Assembly: GCA_031429355.1 (NCBI GenBank)
Contig: JANOZM010000007.1
Location: 124,001 to 188,000, forward strand
Direction: 5' to 3'
From: JANOZM01 sp031429355
GTDB taxonomy: Bacteria > Pseudomonadota > Gammaproteobacteria > Burkholderiales > Burkholderiaceae_E
Length of the DNA stretch: 64,000 nt
The position numbers and the translations under genes were made by a program. The notes beneath the pieces were generated by a model that worked only from the letters and a program-made list of their open reading frames with translations, made no database searches and had not been told where the DNA came from. Each line of letters begins with the position of its first letter. Position 1 is the first letter of the stretch. Below are positions 44,429 through 55,053 of this stretch, piece after piece.

Positions 44429-47230
44429 TTAATGCGCTTGATCCCAGTTAAGCCCTACGCCCACTTCGGCTAATAGCGGTACTTTCAGTTGTGCAACGCC
44501 AGCCATTAAGCGAGGTAACTCGGTACGCATTAGCTCGATTTCATCGTCTGCAACTTCTAAGACTAACTCATCGTGCACTTGCATAATCATTTTACTGCGA
44601 ACGCGCTCGCGCTCTAGCCAAGCTTGCACTTGGATCATCGACAGTTTAATTAAATCTGCAGCCGTACCCTGCATCGGTGCATTAATCGCGGCGCGCTCGG
44701 CACCTTGGCGACGAGGGCCATTTGGGCTGTTAATTTCTGGCAGCCAAAGGCGGCGGCCAAATACAGTCTCCACGTATCCTTTTTCTTTAGCACTTTCGCG
44801 GGTTTGTTGCATGTACTGCGCAACGCCGGGATATCGTGCGAAATAGCGGTCGATATAATGTTTGGCAGCGTCGCGACCAATATTTAATGCGCTCGCTAAG
44901 CCAAACGCCGACATTCCATAAATAAGTCCAAAGTTAATGACTTTGGCGTAGCGTCGCTGTTCGCTACTGACTGCTTCACGCTCAATCGCAAAAATTTCTG
45001 AGGCTGTTGCGCGATGCACGTCTTCACCGTTAGCAAAGGCAGACAACAAACTTTCATCGCCAGAAATATGCGCCATGATGCGTAATTCAATTTGCGAATA
45101 ATCGGCCGACATTATCTTAAAACCCTCGGGCGCAATAAAAGCCTCGCGCACTCGCCGCCCTTCTGCAGTTCGAATCGGGATGTTTTGCAAGTTCGGGTCG
45201 CTAGAAGCTAAGCGCCCAGTAATTGCCACGGCTTGCGAATAGCTGGTGTGCACACGACCCGTTCGTGGGTTGACCATTTTTGGCAATTTATCAGTATAAG
45301 TACTCTTTAATTTACTTAACCCTCGATACTCTAATAGCAACTTAGGCAAGGGGTAGTCTTCACTCAGTTTTTCTAAAACTTCTTCGTCGGTTGACGGAGC
45401 ACCACTTGGCGTTTTTTTAATGACAGGTAGTTTTAACCGTTCGAAGAAAATCTCGCCAATTTGCTTGGGCGAATTTAAATTAAACGGTTGCCCAGCTAAT
45501 TCATACGCTTCGCGCTCTAAAGTCATTAAGCGCGTGCCAATATCTTGCGATTGCTGCATTAACACTTGCACGTCAATGAGCACCCCATTGCGTTCAATTT
45601 TTTGCAGGACCAATGCTGTGGGTATTTCGATTTCTCGGTAAATACGCAGCAGGCCCTCGTCGGCTAGCACTTGAGGCAACAATGTTTGATGCAAATGCAT
45701 TGTGACATCGGCATCTTCTGAAGAATATTGTGCGGCTTTTTCTACCGAAACTTGCTCGAAATTAATTTGCGAAGCACCCTTGCCTGCTACATCACTGTAA
45801 GCAATGGTGGCACGGTTTAAATGCCGCTCCGCTAGCGAACCTAAATCGTGGTTTCGATGGGCTTCGATGACATAACTTTGCAGCAAAGTGTCGTGAACAA
45901 TTCCAGAGAGCGCAATCCCATGATTGGCAAACACATGTTGGTCGTACTTTAAGTTTTGTCCTACTTTTGGATACTGCTGCCCTTCAAGCCACGGACGTAA
46001 TATTTCAAGCACTTGTTCGCGATCTAACTGCTCGGGCGCATCGGGGTAAACATGGGCTAACGGAATGTAAGCTGCACGGCCCGGTACAATTGAAAGCGAA
46101 ATACCAACCATTTGGGCTTGCATCGGATCGAGCGATGTGGTTTCGGTATCAACCGCGGTTAACTCGGCATGGCTTATTACATGCAACCATTGTTGCAGTT
46201 GGTCCAGCGTCGAAATACACTCGTAAATAATTTCAGGTAAGGGTGGAATAACGGCCACTGGAGCCGTTGCAGCAATTGTTGCCGAACCCATTGCATCCGC
46301 CGCCGCGCTAGCATCGACTTGTCCGCCTGACTGCGCTATTTTTTGCGCCGCTTGCTTAGTAAACGTGCGCATTCCATAGCGCTCAAACAGGGGATGCAAA
46401 GTTTCGCTATCTTCGGCCTTTAAATGTAGGTCCGCTCGATAATCTTGTAGGTGTAATTTCAAATCTAAATCTTGCACCACAGTAACTAACTTGCGACCCA
46501 TCGGCAACCAATCCAAGGCTTTACGCAAATGCTCACCGACTGCCCCAGTAACGCTAGCGGCGTTGGCAACAATTCCATCCAAATTGCCGTATTTCGTTAG
46601 CCATTTCACTGCAGTTTTGGGGCCTACTTTTTCCACCCCCGGAACGTTGTCAACGGTGTCTCCTACCAGCGTTAAATAATCAATAATTAAATTGGGTGGA
46701 ACTCCAAACTTTTCAGTTACACCAGCAATATCTAATTTTTCGATTTGACGGCCATCGCGACTCATTGTGTTAACCCAAAGCGTTAACTCATTAACCAGCT
46801 GGGTTAAGTCTTTATCGCCGGTTACCAAAATTGCTTTATCGCTTTGCGCATTGGCCTGCGCTGCAAGCGTACCAATAACATCGTCCGCCTCAACCCCTTC
46901 AACGACCAACACAGGCCATCCCATTGCTTTCACAATAGCGTGGATCGGTTCGATTTGAGCCGCTAATTCGTCAGGCATAGAAGCCCGATTTGCCTTGTAC
47001 TCTGGGTACCAATCGTCGCGGAAAGTCTTGCCTCGCGCATCGAACACCACCGCGCCCAATTGCGCCCCTTGATGTAGGCTATGATCCTCGCGTAAACGTC
47101 GCAGCATATTCACGACGCCGTAAATTGCGCCGGTGGGTTCTCCCTCCTTATTACGCAAATCAGGCATCGCGTGAAATGCGCGGTATAAAAAACTTGAACC
47201 ATCTACTAAAAGCAAGGTTTGTTCAGACAT
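44429..47230 (-). CDS. polA: DNA polymerase I
   Basis: 933 residues, three domains. The 5'-3' exonuclease (about 1-290) has LLVDGSSFLYRAFHA and VTGDKDLTQLV. The 3'-5' proofreading domain keeps its acidic site (AVDTETTSLDPM). The polymerase domain has SADYSQIELRIMAHISGD, the O-helix region RRYAKVINFGLIYG and QVHDELVLEV. It fills gaps in repair and removes RNA primers. It is divergent from the LOG-family gene and the two ATG codons share bases (CATG at 47228-47231), so the promoter for each lies in the other's coding sequence unless the LOG start is further in. Confidence 0.98.
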   Translation of the reverse strand: MSEQTLLLVDGSSFLYRAFHAMPDLRNKEGEPTGAIYGVVNMLRRLREDHSLHQGAQLGAVVFDARGKTFRDDWYPEYKANRASMPDELAAQIEPIHAIVKAMGWPVLVVEGVEADDVIGTLAAQANAQSDKAILVTGDKDLTQLVNELTLWVNTMSRDGRQIEKLDIAGVTEKFGVPPNLIIDYLTLVGDTVDNVPGVEKVGPKTAVKWLTKYGNLDGIVANAASVTGAVGEHLRKALDWLPMGRKLVTVVQDLDLKLHLQDYRADLHLKAEDSETLHPLFERYGMRTFTKQAAQKIAQSGGQVDASAAADAMGSATIAATAPVAVIPPLPEIIYECISTLDQLQQWLHVISHAELTAVDTETTSLDPMQAQMVGISLSIVPGRAAYIPLAHVYPDAPEQLDREQVLEILRPWLEGQQYPKVGQNLKYDQHVFANHGIALSGIVHDTLLQSYVIEAHRNHDLGSLAERHLNRATIAYSDVAGKGASQINFEQVSVEKAAQYSSEDADVTMHLHQTLLPQVLADEGLLRIYREIEIPTALVLQKIERNGVLIDVQVLMQQSQDIGTRLMTLEREAYELAGQPFNLNSPKQIGEIFFERLKLPVIKKTPSGAPSTDEEVLEKLSEDYPLPKLLLEYRGLSKLKSTYTDKLPKMVNPRTGRVHTSYSQAVAITGRLASSDPNLQNIPIRTAEGRRVREAFIAPEGFKIMSADYSQIELRIMAHISGDESLLSAFANGEDVHRATASEIFAIEREAVSSEQRRYAKVINFGLIYGMSAFGLASALNIGRDAAKHYIDRYFARYPGVAQYMQQTRESAKEKGYVETVFGRRLWLPEINSPNGPRRQGAERAAINAPMQGTAADLIKLSMIQVQAWLERERVRSKMIMQVHDELVLEVADDEIELMRTELPRLMAGVAQLKVPLLAEVGVGLNWDQAH

Positions 47231-47963
47231 GGCCGACCAGAAAATTGTGCCTCAAATGCGGGCAATTGTGAGTCCAGAACGCTCGACATCGCTCAAAGCG
47301 CGAGAGTCTTGGCATATTTTGGGGATTATCTCAGAGTTCGTTGAGGCTTCAGAAAAATTAGCCGAGATTCGTCCTGCTGTTTCTATCTTCGGCAGCGCGC
47401 GGACAAAACCGGATCACCCTTATTACAAAAAAACGGTCGATTTAGCGCGACTGTTGTCGGATGCTGGTTTTAGCGTCATTTCAGGCGGTGGCCCCGGCAT
47501 AATGGAAGCCGCAAACAAAGGTGCCTTCGATGGCGCTTCGCCGTCGGTGGGTCTAAATATTTTGTTACCCCACGAACAAACCGGCAACCCTTACCAAAAT
47601 GTGTCGGTCACTTTCCGCCATTTTTTCCCACGCAAAGTAGCCTTCGCAAAATACGCGGCAGCATTTGTCGGTATGCCAGGTGGCTTGGGCACATTAGATG
47701 AATTAACTGAAGTATTAACGCTCATTCAAACCGGCAAGGCTCGCCGTATTCCAGTCATCCTAATGGAATCAAAATTTTGGGCCGGCATGCTCGACTGGTT
47801 TAAAACAACCTTAGTGGCCGAGGGCGTGATTAGCGCAAAAGATCTCGACCTAATTCAAGTCATTGATGACCCCGAAAAAGTAGTCGAGGCCATTTTCGAT
47901 TTTTACGAGCACAAAGGATTTGGCTTAAGTGCCGCGGAACGCGAAGAAATGGTTTACTTGTAA
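47229..47963 (+). CDS. LOG-family (TIGR00730) Rossmann-fold protein
   Basis: 244 residues. The two family motifs are SGGGPGIMEAANKGA (phosphate loop) and PGGLGTLDELTEV, the PGGxGTxxE signature of nucleotide 5'-monophosphate phosphoribohydrolases (cytokinin-activating LOG type). It probably hydrolyses AMP or related nucleotides, though members of this longer subgroup have also been described as PpnN-like nucleosidases. The ATG at 47229 overlaps the polA ATG; a start at ATG 47256 would still precede the conserved domain. thrB follows 3 bases after the stop. Confidence 0.9.
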   Translation: MADQKIVPQMRAIVSPERSTSLKARESWHILGIISEFVEASEKLAEIRPAVSIFGSARTKPDHPYYKKTVDLARLLSDAGFSVISGGGPGIMEAANKGAFDGASPSVGLNILLPHEQTGNPYQNVSVTFRHFFPRKVAFAKYAAAFVGMPGGLGTLDELTEVLTLIQTGKARRIPVILMESKFWAGMLDWFKTTLVAEGVISAKDLDLIQVIDDPEKVVEAIFDFYEHKGFGLSAAEREEMVYL

Positions 47964-47966
47964 AAC

Positions 47967-48929
47967 ATGGCTGTTTACACATCGGTTACCAAAGAGCAAC
48001 TTAGTGAATTCCTAAACGATTATTCGTTGGGCCACTTGCGCGGTTTAGAAGGAATCGGCGCTGGTATCGAAAACACCAATTACTTTGTAACAACCGATAC
48101 GGGCCGTTATGTCTTAACAATATTTGAGCGTCTCGGTGAACATCAACTTCCGTTTTATTTAGGGTTAATGCAGCACTTGGCAGCTTCCGGCTTGCCATGC
48201 CCCGATCCGCAATTGCGTAAAGATAAAAAACTGCAAGGCCGCTTGCTCGGAAAACCGTGCGCAATTGTTGATTGCCTGCCCGGTGCTTGGATACCGGCAC
48301 CGTCGATTGCGGCTTGTTCTCAGGTCGGTGATTTGCTCGCACGCATGCATTTAGCAGCACAAGATTATCCAGGCCGTTTACCTAATCAGCGTGACTTACA
48401 TTGGTGTGAAAAAGCTAGCAAAAGAGTGTTGCCTTTTTTAGATAATGCAAAAAAGCAATTATTGGAAACTAGCTTACAAGAACAATTGGCCTTTGTAGCA
48501 AGCGGAGCGCGTGCTCAATTACCCGCAGGCTCCATACACGGGGACTTATTTCGCGATAATGTATTGTTTGATTTCGGCAAGTTATCGGGCGCTATAGACT
48601 TTTACTTTGCTGGCTACGACACTTGGCTGTACGACTTAGCGACCACCGTTAACGATTGGTGTATTGATGACGATACCGGCGCGCTAAATAGTGATCGTTA
48701 TTCGGCGCTAATGAATGGCTATTCGGCTCGCCGCCCCTTACTGCCACAAGAGCAAAACGCTTGGCCGTTAATGACCCGCATGAGTGCGTTACGGTTTTGG
48801 ATATCACGCTTAGACGATTGGCATAGCCCAAGACCTGCATCGCAACTTACACCCAAAGATCCGACTCATTTCGAGCGTATTTTACAATTGCGGACAACAA
48901 ATCCTGCGGAACTACCAAAGCCATTATGA
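47967..48929 (+). CDS. thrB: Homoserine kinase, APH-fold type
   Basis: 320 residues of the ThrB family with the aminoglycoside-phosphotransferase fold, found in Pseudomonas and Burkholderiales in place of the GHMP-type enzyme. It phosphorylates homoserine for threonine synthesis. Motifs are YSLGHLRGLEGIGAGIENTNY at the start, IHGDLFRDNVLFD (catalytic loop) and GAIDFYFAGYDTW. It starts 3 bases after the LOG gene, and the next gene overlaps its stop by ATGA, so the three form an operon. Confidence 0.95.
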   Translation: MAVYTSVTKEQLSEFLNDYSLGHLRGLEGIGAGIENTNYFVTTDTGRYVLTIFERLGEHQLPFYLGLMQHLAASGLPCPDPQLRKDKKLQGRLLGKPCAIVDCLPGAWIPAPSIAACSQVGDLLARMHLAAQDYPGRLPNQRDLHWCEKASKRVLPFLDNAKKQLLETSLQEQLAFVASGARAQLPAGSIHGDLFRDNVLFDFGKLSGAIDFYFAGYDTWLYDLATTVNDWCIDDDTGALNSDRYSALMNGYSARRPLLPQEQNAWPLMTRMSALRFWISRLDDWHSPRPASQLTPKDPTHFERILQLRTTNPAELPKPL

Positions 48930-49750
48930 GAATTAAAACCCTACCCGCAAAAACGGGCACCCAATGGTTGCGGCAAGCCTTCGAATTGTTAAAAAAACAA
49001 CCGATTCGCGTTGCAACCGCTGTTGTCGTTTTCTTTACAATTACCGTACTGACTAGCGGTATTCCAACGATTGGTCCGCTCATTTCTTTAGCGTTGTCAC
49101 CAGTACTTGGCTTATGTTTGTGTAGCTTTTTTCGCGCTATTGATAACAACACTGTACCGACGATGAAGGATTTTTTTGCACCCTTGCAAATGCCAAGACC
49201 AATCGTAATGCGCCTTATCTTGGTTGGCATAATTCACTCTGTAGGTTGTTTACTTCTTTTGTACCTAACCAGTTTGATAGACAACGGCGTTTTCATGAAA
49301 ATGATACGTGGCGCAATTAAACTCGACGACCCAGTGCTAAAAGAGCCAGCTTTAATGTGGGGCGCACTATCATTTACTGCGCTTCTCATCCCATTTCAAG
49401 CAGCCCTTTGGTATGCACCTCAATTTGTGGGTTGGCATAATTTAGGCATTTCGCAAAGCTTGTTTTACAGTTTTGTAGCGGTGTGGCGAAACCGCGGTGC
49501 ATTTTTAAATTTTGCGGCCTCGTGGATTTTTCTATCACTTTGTACCCTAATTGCATACGCCATTTTGGGTTCGATCTTAGTCGCATTAATTGGCAAATCA
49601 GGCGCTCCCGTAGCAGGCCTAATTCAAGTACCAGGTTCTATTTTTCTGTCGACTTTAGTTTACGGAGCCTTTTGGTATAGCTACACCGATATTTTAGTTA
49701 AAGAAGACCCCAGCGAAAATAGTGAAAACGCGGATCTAAATAGCGACTAG
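48926..49750 (+). CDS. BPSS1780-type integral membrane protein
   Basis: 274 residues with about six hydrophobic segments. The start MRIKTLPAKTGTQWLRQAFELL resembles Burkholderiales membrane proteins of the BPSS1780 family, which commonly sit next to thrB; function is unknown. The end is acidic (KEDPSENSENADLNSD). It overlaps the thrB stop by ATGA, indicating coupling, and its last 15 bases overlap the convergent uvrD gene. Confidence 0.8.
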   Translation: MRIKTLPAKTGTQWLRQAFELLKKQPIRVATAVVVFFTITVLTSGIPTIGPLISLALSPVLGLCLCSFFRAIDNNTVPTMKDFFAPLQMPRPIVMRLILVGIIHSVGCLLLLYLTSLIDNGVFMKMIRGAIKLDDPVLKEPALMWGALSFTALLIPFQAALWYAPQFVGWHNLGISQSLFYSFVAVWRNRGAFLNFAASWIFLSLCTLIAYAILGSILVALIGKSGAPVAGLIQVPGSIFLSTLVYGAFWYSYTDILVKEDPSENSENADLNSD

Positions 49751-52186
49751 TTTTACAATACTCAGCGCCAACCATTTCACGCCCGCCGCCCCGAAATTGA
49801 CTTGGATGCGAGCATCAGTGCCCGACCCTTCTAAACTAACAACAACACCATCGCCAAACTTAGCGTGACGTACACTTTGGCCCATTCGCCAAGGGCTGTC
49901 ACTCATGCGTGCCGCTAATTGTTGATCTGATCGCGGCGTTGCAGATTGACCCGCCACTTGGTTGTAGCCCACTCGCGGCGTATTTCCGCTGTAGCCGTAG
50001 TTACTCGTGCCCGACGAGTTAGAACCGAAAGAGTTTGATCCAAAAGAACTAGACCCGAAGTTCTGTCCATAAGCTGGCATTGGCGGAGTAAGCCACTTTA
50101 GAGCACCCTGCGGAAGCTCTTCCAAAAAGCGCGATTTAACGTGATAACGCGTTTGCCCATGCAACTGCCGCGTTTGCGCAAACGATATATACAAACGCTT
50201 GCGAGCACGAGTGACTGCAACATACATCAAGCGTCGTTCTTCTTCGACACCATCGAGCTCGTTAGCCGAATTTTCGTGGGGGAACAAGCCTTCTTCGAGA
50301 CCCGTTGCAAATACTGCATCAAACTCTAAACCCTTTGCAGAATGCACCGTCATTAACTGCAAAGCGGGCGTACCTTCACCGGCTTGGTTGTCGCCCGCCT
50401 CTAATGATGCGTGCGCCAAGAAAGACGCCAAGGGCGAAACTTCGGCAATTTCGATGGTAGGCGTAATTGGTTGAGCAAACGACGGTGCTTGGCCTGTAGT
50501 TTCGATCGACGGTTCGGAAAACATGTCAACAATACTTGGGTCGATAAAGGATGGCTCGCCACCGCTATCTAGCGCACTTCGTTCGCCACTAGACAACCCA
50601 CTGGCTACATTGCTTACGCCAAAATTTGCAGGTGTATCTAGAGCAATGCCCTGCTCGCCTTCAAAACCTTTAGCGGCAGTTTTTAACTCGCGTAAGTTCT
50701 CAATTCGATCTTGGCCTTCTTTTTCGCCTTGGTAAAACTCGATTAGGCCGCTAGTTTCGACAACATATTCGACGGCATCGGCCAACGACATGACTTGAGT
50801 ATCAAAGCGTAAACGCTCGATTAATTTTACAAACTGCAAAATTTTTCCTGCTGCATTACCCGGCATTGTGGCCGCCGATCGATACAAGCTAATGCCTTGG
50901 TTGCGCGCATAATCTTGCAACTGCTCAAGCGATCTTGCGCCAATGCCTCGGGTCGGAAAATTGACGACTCGCAAAAACGCGGTTTCGTCGTCTGGGTTTT
51001 CCATTAAGCGCAAATAAGCCAAGGCGTGTTTTACCTCGGCACGTTCGAAAAAGCGCAATCCGCCGTATACCTTATAGGGCAAGCCCGCATTAAACAAACC
51101 ATGCTCGATAATGCGTGACTGGGCATTCGAGCGATACAACACAGCAATATCGCTACGCGAATAGCCTTCGTTCACCAAACTTTTAACTTCTTCGATTAAC
51201 CACTGGGCTTCTTGCCCATCGGTCATCGCTTCGAATACCCGCACCGGCTCGCCCTCGCCGCTGTCGGTCCATAAGTTTTTACCCAAGCGACGCGAATTGT
51301 TTTTAATCAGCTCGTTTGCACAATTTAAAATATTGCCATTAGAGCGGTAGTTTTGCTCAAGTCGAATTAAGTTTTGCACTTTAAATTCACGTTCGAACGC
51401 TGCCATATTGCCAATATTGGCCCCCCGAAACGCATAGATCGACTGATCATCGTCGCCAACAGCAAATACCGCGTTGCCTTCACCAGCCAATAATTTCAGC
51501 CATTTGTATTGCAAATTATTGGTGTCTTGAAACTCATCAACCAAAATATGCCGAAACCGCGAGCGATAGTGGTGCTGCAAGGGCAAATTGCGCGACATCA
51601 GCTCGTAAGTGCGTAGCAATAACTCTGAAAAATCAACCACGCCTTCGCGCTGGCATTGGTCATCATAGGCTGCGTATAGCTCAATCATGCGCTTATTGTG
51701 ATCGTCGCTTACTTCGCACGCGCTAGCGCGAATGCCCTCTTCTTTGCAGCCATTAATAAAGTGCTGCAAACTTTTTGGCGGAAATTTTTCGTCATCAACA
51801 TTCGCGGCTTTTAGCAAACGTTTAATAGACGATAATTGATCGGCGGAATCTAAAATTTGGAAAGTGGCAGGCAAGGCCGCGTCGCGGTGATGGGCCCGCA
51901 AAAACCGATTGCAGAGCCCGTGAAAAGTACCCACCCACATGCCGCGTGGATTTACGGTAATTTGCGCCGTTAAGCGCCCCATCATCTCTTTGGCCGCTTT
52001 ATTGGTAAACGTAACGGCCAAGATGCCTTGGGGGCTCACTTGGCCGGTTGTAATCAGCCAAGCGATGCGAGTGGTAAGCACCCGAGTTTTACCGCTTCCT
52101 GCGCCGGCCAGAATTAGGGCATTTTGCGGCGGCAAAGTGACCGCGGCGAGTTGTTCTTCATTTAAATTTTTCAGCAAATTATTCAT
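49736..52186 (-). CDS. uvrD: DNA helicase II (UvrD/PcrA)
   Basis: 816 residues from ATG at 52186 (MNNLLKNLNEEQ); the frame is open 27 bases further without similarity. Superfamily 1A helicase motifs are LAGAGSGKTRVLTTRI (Walker A), VDEFQDTN (Walker B), GDDDQSIYAFRGA, LEQNYRSNG and VHSAKGLEFDAVF. It unwinds DNA in nucleotide-excision and mismatch repair. A Ser/Gly/Asn-rich low-complexity stretch (about 50010-50070; FGSNSFGSNSSG) lies before the C-terminal Tudor-like tail (VRHAKFGDGVVVSLEG). Confidence 0.96.
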   Translation of the reverse strand: MNNLLKNLNEEQLAAVTLPPQNALILAGAGSGKTRVLTTRIAWLITTGQVSPQGILAVTFTNKAAKEMMGRLTAQITVNPRGMWVGTFHGLCNRFLRAHHRDAALPATFQILDSADQLSSIKRLLKAANVDDEKFPPKSLQHFINGCKEEGIRASACEVSDDHNKRMIELYAAYDDQCQREGVVDFSELLLRTYELMSRNLPLQHHYRSRFRHILVDEFQDTNNLQYKWLKLLAGEGNAVFAVGDDDQSIYAFRGANIGNMAAFEREFKVQNLIRLEQNYRSNGNILNCANELIKNNSRRLGKNLWTDSGEGEPVRVFEAMTDGQEAQWLIEEVKSLVNEGYSRSDIAVLYRSNAQSRIIEHGLFNAGLPYKVYGGLRFFERAEVKHALAYLRLMENPDDETAFLRVVNFPTRGIGARSLEQLQDYARNQGISLYRSAATMPGNAAGKILQFVKLIERLRFDTQVMSLADAVEYVVETSGLIEFYQGEKEGQDRIENLRELKTAAKGFEGEQGIALDTPANFGVSNVASGLSSGERSALDSGGEPSFIDPSIVDMFSEPSIETTGQAPSFAQPITPTIEIAEVSPLASFLAHASLEAGDNQAGEGTPALQLMTVHSAKGLEFDAVFATGLEEGLFPHENSANELDGVEEERRLMYVAVTRARKRLYISFAQTRQLHGQTRYHVKSRFLEELPQGALKWLTPPMPAYGQNFGSSSFGSNSFGSNSSGTSNYGYSGNTPRVGYNQVAGQSATPRSDQQLAARMSDSPWRMGQSVRHAKFGDGVVVSLEGSGTDARIQVNFGAAGVKWLALSIVKLVAI

Positions 52187-52308
52187 CAACGGTACTTCAG
52201 AAAAGCGGGGCAAAGGGAATTTAATGGCGATTTGTATAGGGAAAGCTAGGGCTTAACGCGGTATCATCTGAGCTTATAGCATCTCACGAAACATCCTAAT
52301 CTTCTATC

Positions 52309-55050
52309 ATGCATTCGACCTATCAAGCTACTGCCATCGAGAAAGCCGTCCAACAAGTTTGGAACGACGGCGACGTTTACCGCGCCACCGAAAATGACCC
52401 GCGTTTTCCTAAAGGGAAATTTTACGCTTGTTCAATGCTGCCCTACCCTTCGGGCAAGCTCCATATGGGCCATGTACGCAACTACACCATCAACGACATG
52501 ATGTACCGTCATTTGCGCATGAATGGTTACAACGTCTTAATGCCGATGGGGTGGGACGCTTTTGGTTTACCGGCCGAAAATGCCGCAATGAAAAACAAAG
52601 TGGCACCTGCCGCTTGGACCTACAGCAACATTGCTTACATGAAGCAACAAATGCAAGCGATGGGCTTAGCGGTCGATTGGCATCGTGAAGTAGCTACTTG
52701 CAGCCCCGAGTATTACAAATGGAATCAATGGCTGTTTTTAAAAATGCTTGAAAAAGGCATTGCCTATCGCAAGACAGGTACCGTTAATTGGGACCCAGTC
52801 GATCAAACCGTTTTGGCTAACGAACAGGTCATCGACGGACGCGGTTGGCGCTCGGGCGCGGTTATCGAAAAACGCGAAATCCCCATGTACTACTTGGGCA
52901 TCACTCAGTACGCCGAAGAATTATTAAATGCAGTCGACGACAGCTTGCCTGGCTGGCCGGACCGCGTGCGCACTATGCAAAGCAATTGGATTGGTAAATC
53001 CGTTGGCGTGCGTTTTGCGTTTCCACATCAAGTAAAAGACAGTCAAGACCAATTGATTCAAGATGGCAAGTTGTACGTGTTTACAACCCGTGCCGATACC
53101 ATCATGGGCGTTACTTTTGTAGCCGTTGCACCCGAGCATCCTTTAGCTACTTTTGCGGCGCAAAGCAATCCAGCCATTGCAACTTTTATTGCCGACGCAA
53201 AAGCGGGTTCCGTTATGGAAGCCGATATGGCCACAATGGAAAAAAAGGGCATCGACACTGGTCTACAAGTTCAACATCCGTTAACCGGCGAAAACATTAA
53301 TGTTTGGGTCGGCAATTACGTATTAATGAGTTACGGTGACGGTGCCGTAATGGGCGTGCCAGCGCATGACGAACGCGATTTAGAATTTGCAAACAAATAC
53401 AAATTGCCGATTAAGCAAGTTATCGACGTTGCGGGCCAAGCCTACGACACGACTGCATGGCAAGATTGGTATGGCGATAAAAGTAACGGTCGCTGTATTG
53501 AATCAGGTGCTTATAACGGACTTAAATTTGGCGAGGCCATTGAAGCAATTGCCAACGATTTAAAAGCCAAAGGTTTGGGCGATAAAAAGGTGCAATGGCG
53601 TTTACGCGATTGGGGCATTTCAAGGCAACGTTATTGGGGTACACCCGTCCCACTAATTCATTGTGATGATTGTGGCGTTGTACCGGTGCCTTATAAAGAT
53701 TTGCCGGTTGTCTTGCCCGAAGATTTAATTCCCGATGGCAGCGGCAACCCGCTAAACAAAGCCAGCGCGTTCTTAAATTGCGCTTGCCCAAAATGCACCA
53801 AGCCTGCACGACGCGAAACCGACACGATGGATACCTTCATTGATTCGTCGTGGTATTTCATGCGCTATTGCTCGCCCGACAATAAAGACTTTATGGTCGA
53901 TTCGCGCGCCGATTATTGGATGCCGATGGACCAATATATTGGCGGCATTGAACACGCAATTTTGCACTTGTTGTACGCCCGCTTTTGGACCAAAGTGATG
54001 CGCGATATTGTTGGCGAATTTCCGCCAGCAGCAACTACGCAAACTGCGTCGGCTAGCAACAACCAACCCAAAGCGCAACGCGGCTTAGTGAAATACGACG
54101 AACCATTTACCAAATTGCTTTGCCAAGGAATGGTGCTGAATCATATTTACTCACGCAAAGGCGGTGCGGACGGCAAAGGCGGAATCGAATACTTTTGGCC
54201 CCACGATGTAGAGAACATCCTAGGCGAAACTGGCCAGATAACCGGCGCACGTCTAAAGTCTGATGGACAATCTGTCGATTACGGCGGCGTTGGCACCATG
54301 AGCAAAAGCAAAAGCAACGGCGTCGATCCGCAATCATTAATTGATCAATACGGAGCCGATACCGCGCGTTTGTTTGTGATGTTTGCAAGTCCACCCGAGC
54401 AAACACTCGAATGGTCAGATGCTGGTGTTGAGGGAGGTCATCGCTTCCTAAAACGCGTTTGGGCCTTAGGCGTTAAGTTAGCGGATGCAAAAGTTACTGC
54501 GTCCGCAGTGGACTTTAGCAGCCACACCCTAAATGAAACTCAACAAAACTTGCGTCGCGAAGTACACAATATTTTGCGTCAAGCCGATTACGACTTTAAG
54601 CGAATTCAGTACAACACCGTTGTTTCAGCTGGCATGAAAATGCTTAATGCAATTGAAGCGGCTAATACGGCACGAGGCGACGATAGCTCGGCGCAATGGC
54701 AAGCCAGCTTAGGTGAAACATTTAGCGTGTTGTTACGTATGCTTTACCCAGTGATTCCGCACTTAACATACCAGTTGTGGATTGACTTGGGTTATCAAAC
54801 CAACATGGGTGATTTGCTTAATGCAGCCTGGCCGCAAGTTGATGAAGCCGCCTTAAAGCAAGACGTTATAGAACTGATATTGCAAGTAAATGGCAAAGTT
54901 CGCGGGGCCATAAAAGTAGCGGCTGATGCTGAGCAAAATATCATCGAAGCTGCTGCGCTTGCTAGCGAAGCATTTATTCGATTTTCCGAAGGCAAACCTG
55001 CACGCAAAGTTATTGTCGTGAAGGGCCGTCTTGTCAATATCGTGGTCTAA
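52309..55050 (+). CDS. leuS: Leucyl-tRNA synthetase
   Basis: 913 residues, class I synthetase. The HIGH motif appears as PYPSGKLHMGHVRNY, the KMSKS motif as MSKSKSNGVDP, with the editing domain between (VFTTRADTIMGVTF, PAHDERDLEF). A moderate insertion around ATTQTASASNNQPKAQ makes it slightly longer than the E. coli enzyme. It heads a plus-strand run with lptE directly after and then holA; lptE starts 3 bases after the stop. Confidence 0.98.
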   Translation: MHSTYQATAIEKAVQQVWNDGDVYRATENDPRFPKGKFYACSMLPYPSGKLHMGHVRNYTINDMMYRHLRMNGYNVLMPMGWDAFGLPAENAAMKNKVAPAAWTYSNIAYMKQQMQAMGLAVDWHREVATCSPEYYKWNQWLFLKMLEKGIAYRKTGTVNWDPVDQTVLANEQVIDGRGWRSGAVIEKREIPMYYLGITQYAEELLNAVDDSLPGWPDRVRTMQSNWIGKSVGVRFAFPHQVKDSQDQLIQDGKLYVFTTRADTIMGVTFVAVAPEHPLATFAAQSNPAIATFIADAKAGSVMEADMATMEKKGIDTGLQVQHPLTGENINVWVGNYVLMSYGDGAVMGVPAHDERDLEFANKYKLPIKQVIDVAGQAYDTTAWQDWYGDKSNGRCIESGAYNGLKFGEAIEAIANDLKAKGLGDKKVQWRLRDWGISRQRYWGTPVPLIHCDDCGVVPVPYKDLPVVLPEDLIPDGSGNPLNKASAFLNCACPKCTKPARRETDTMDTFIDSSWYFMRYCSPDNKDFMVDSRADYWMPMDQYIGGIEHAILHLLYARFWTKVMRDIVGEFPPAATTQTASASNNQPKAQRGLVKYDEPFTKLLCQGMVLNHIYSRKGGADGKGGIEYFWPHDVENILGETGQITGARLKSDGQSVDYGGVGTMSKSKSNGVDPQSLIDQYGADTARLFVMFASPPEQTLEWSDAGVEGGHRFLKRVWALGVKLADAKVTASAVDFSSHTLNETQQNLRREVHNILRQADYDFKRIQYNTVVSAGMKMLNAIEAANTARGDDSSAQWQASLGETFSVLLRMLYPVIPHLTYQLWIDLGYQTNMGDLLNAAWPQVDEAALKQDVIELILQVNGKVRGAIKVAADAEQNIIEAAALASEAFIRFSEGKPARKVIVVKGRLVNIVV

Positions 55051-55053
55051 GTG

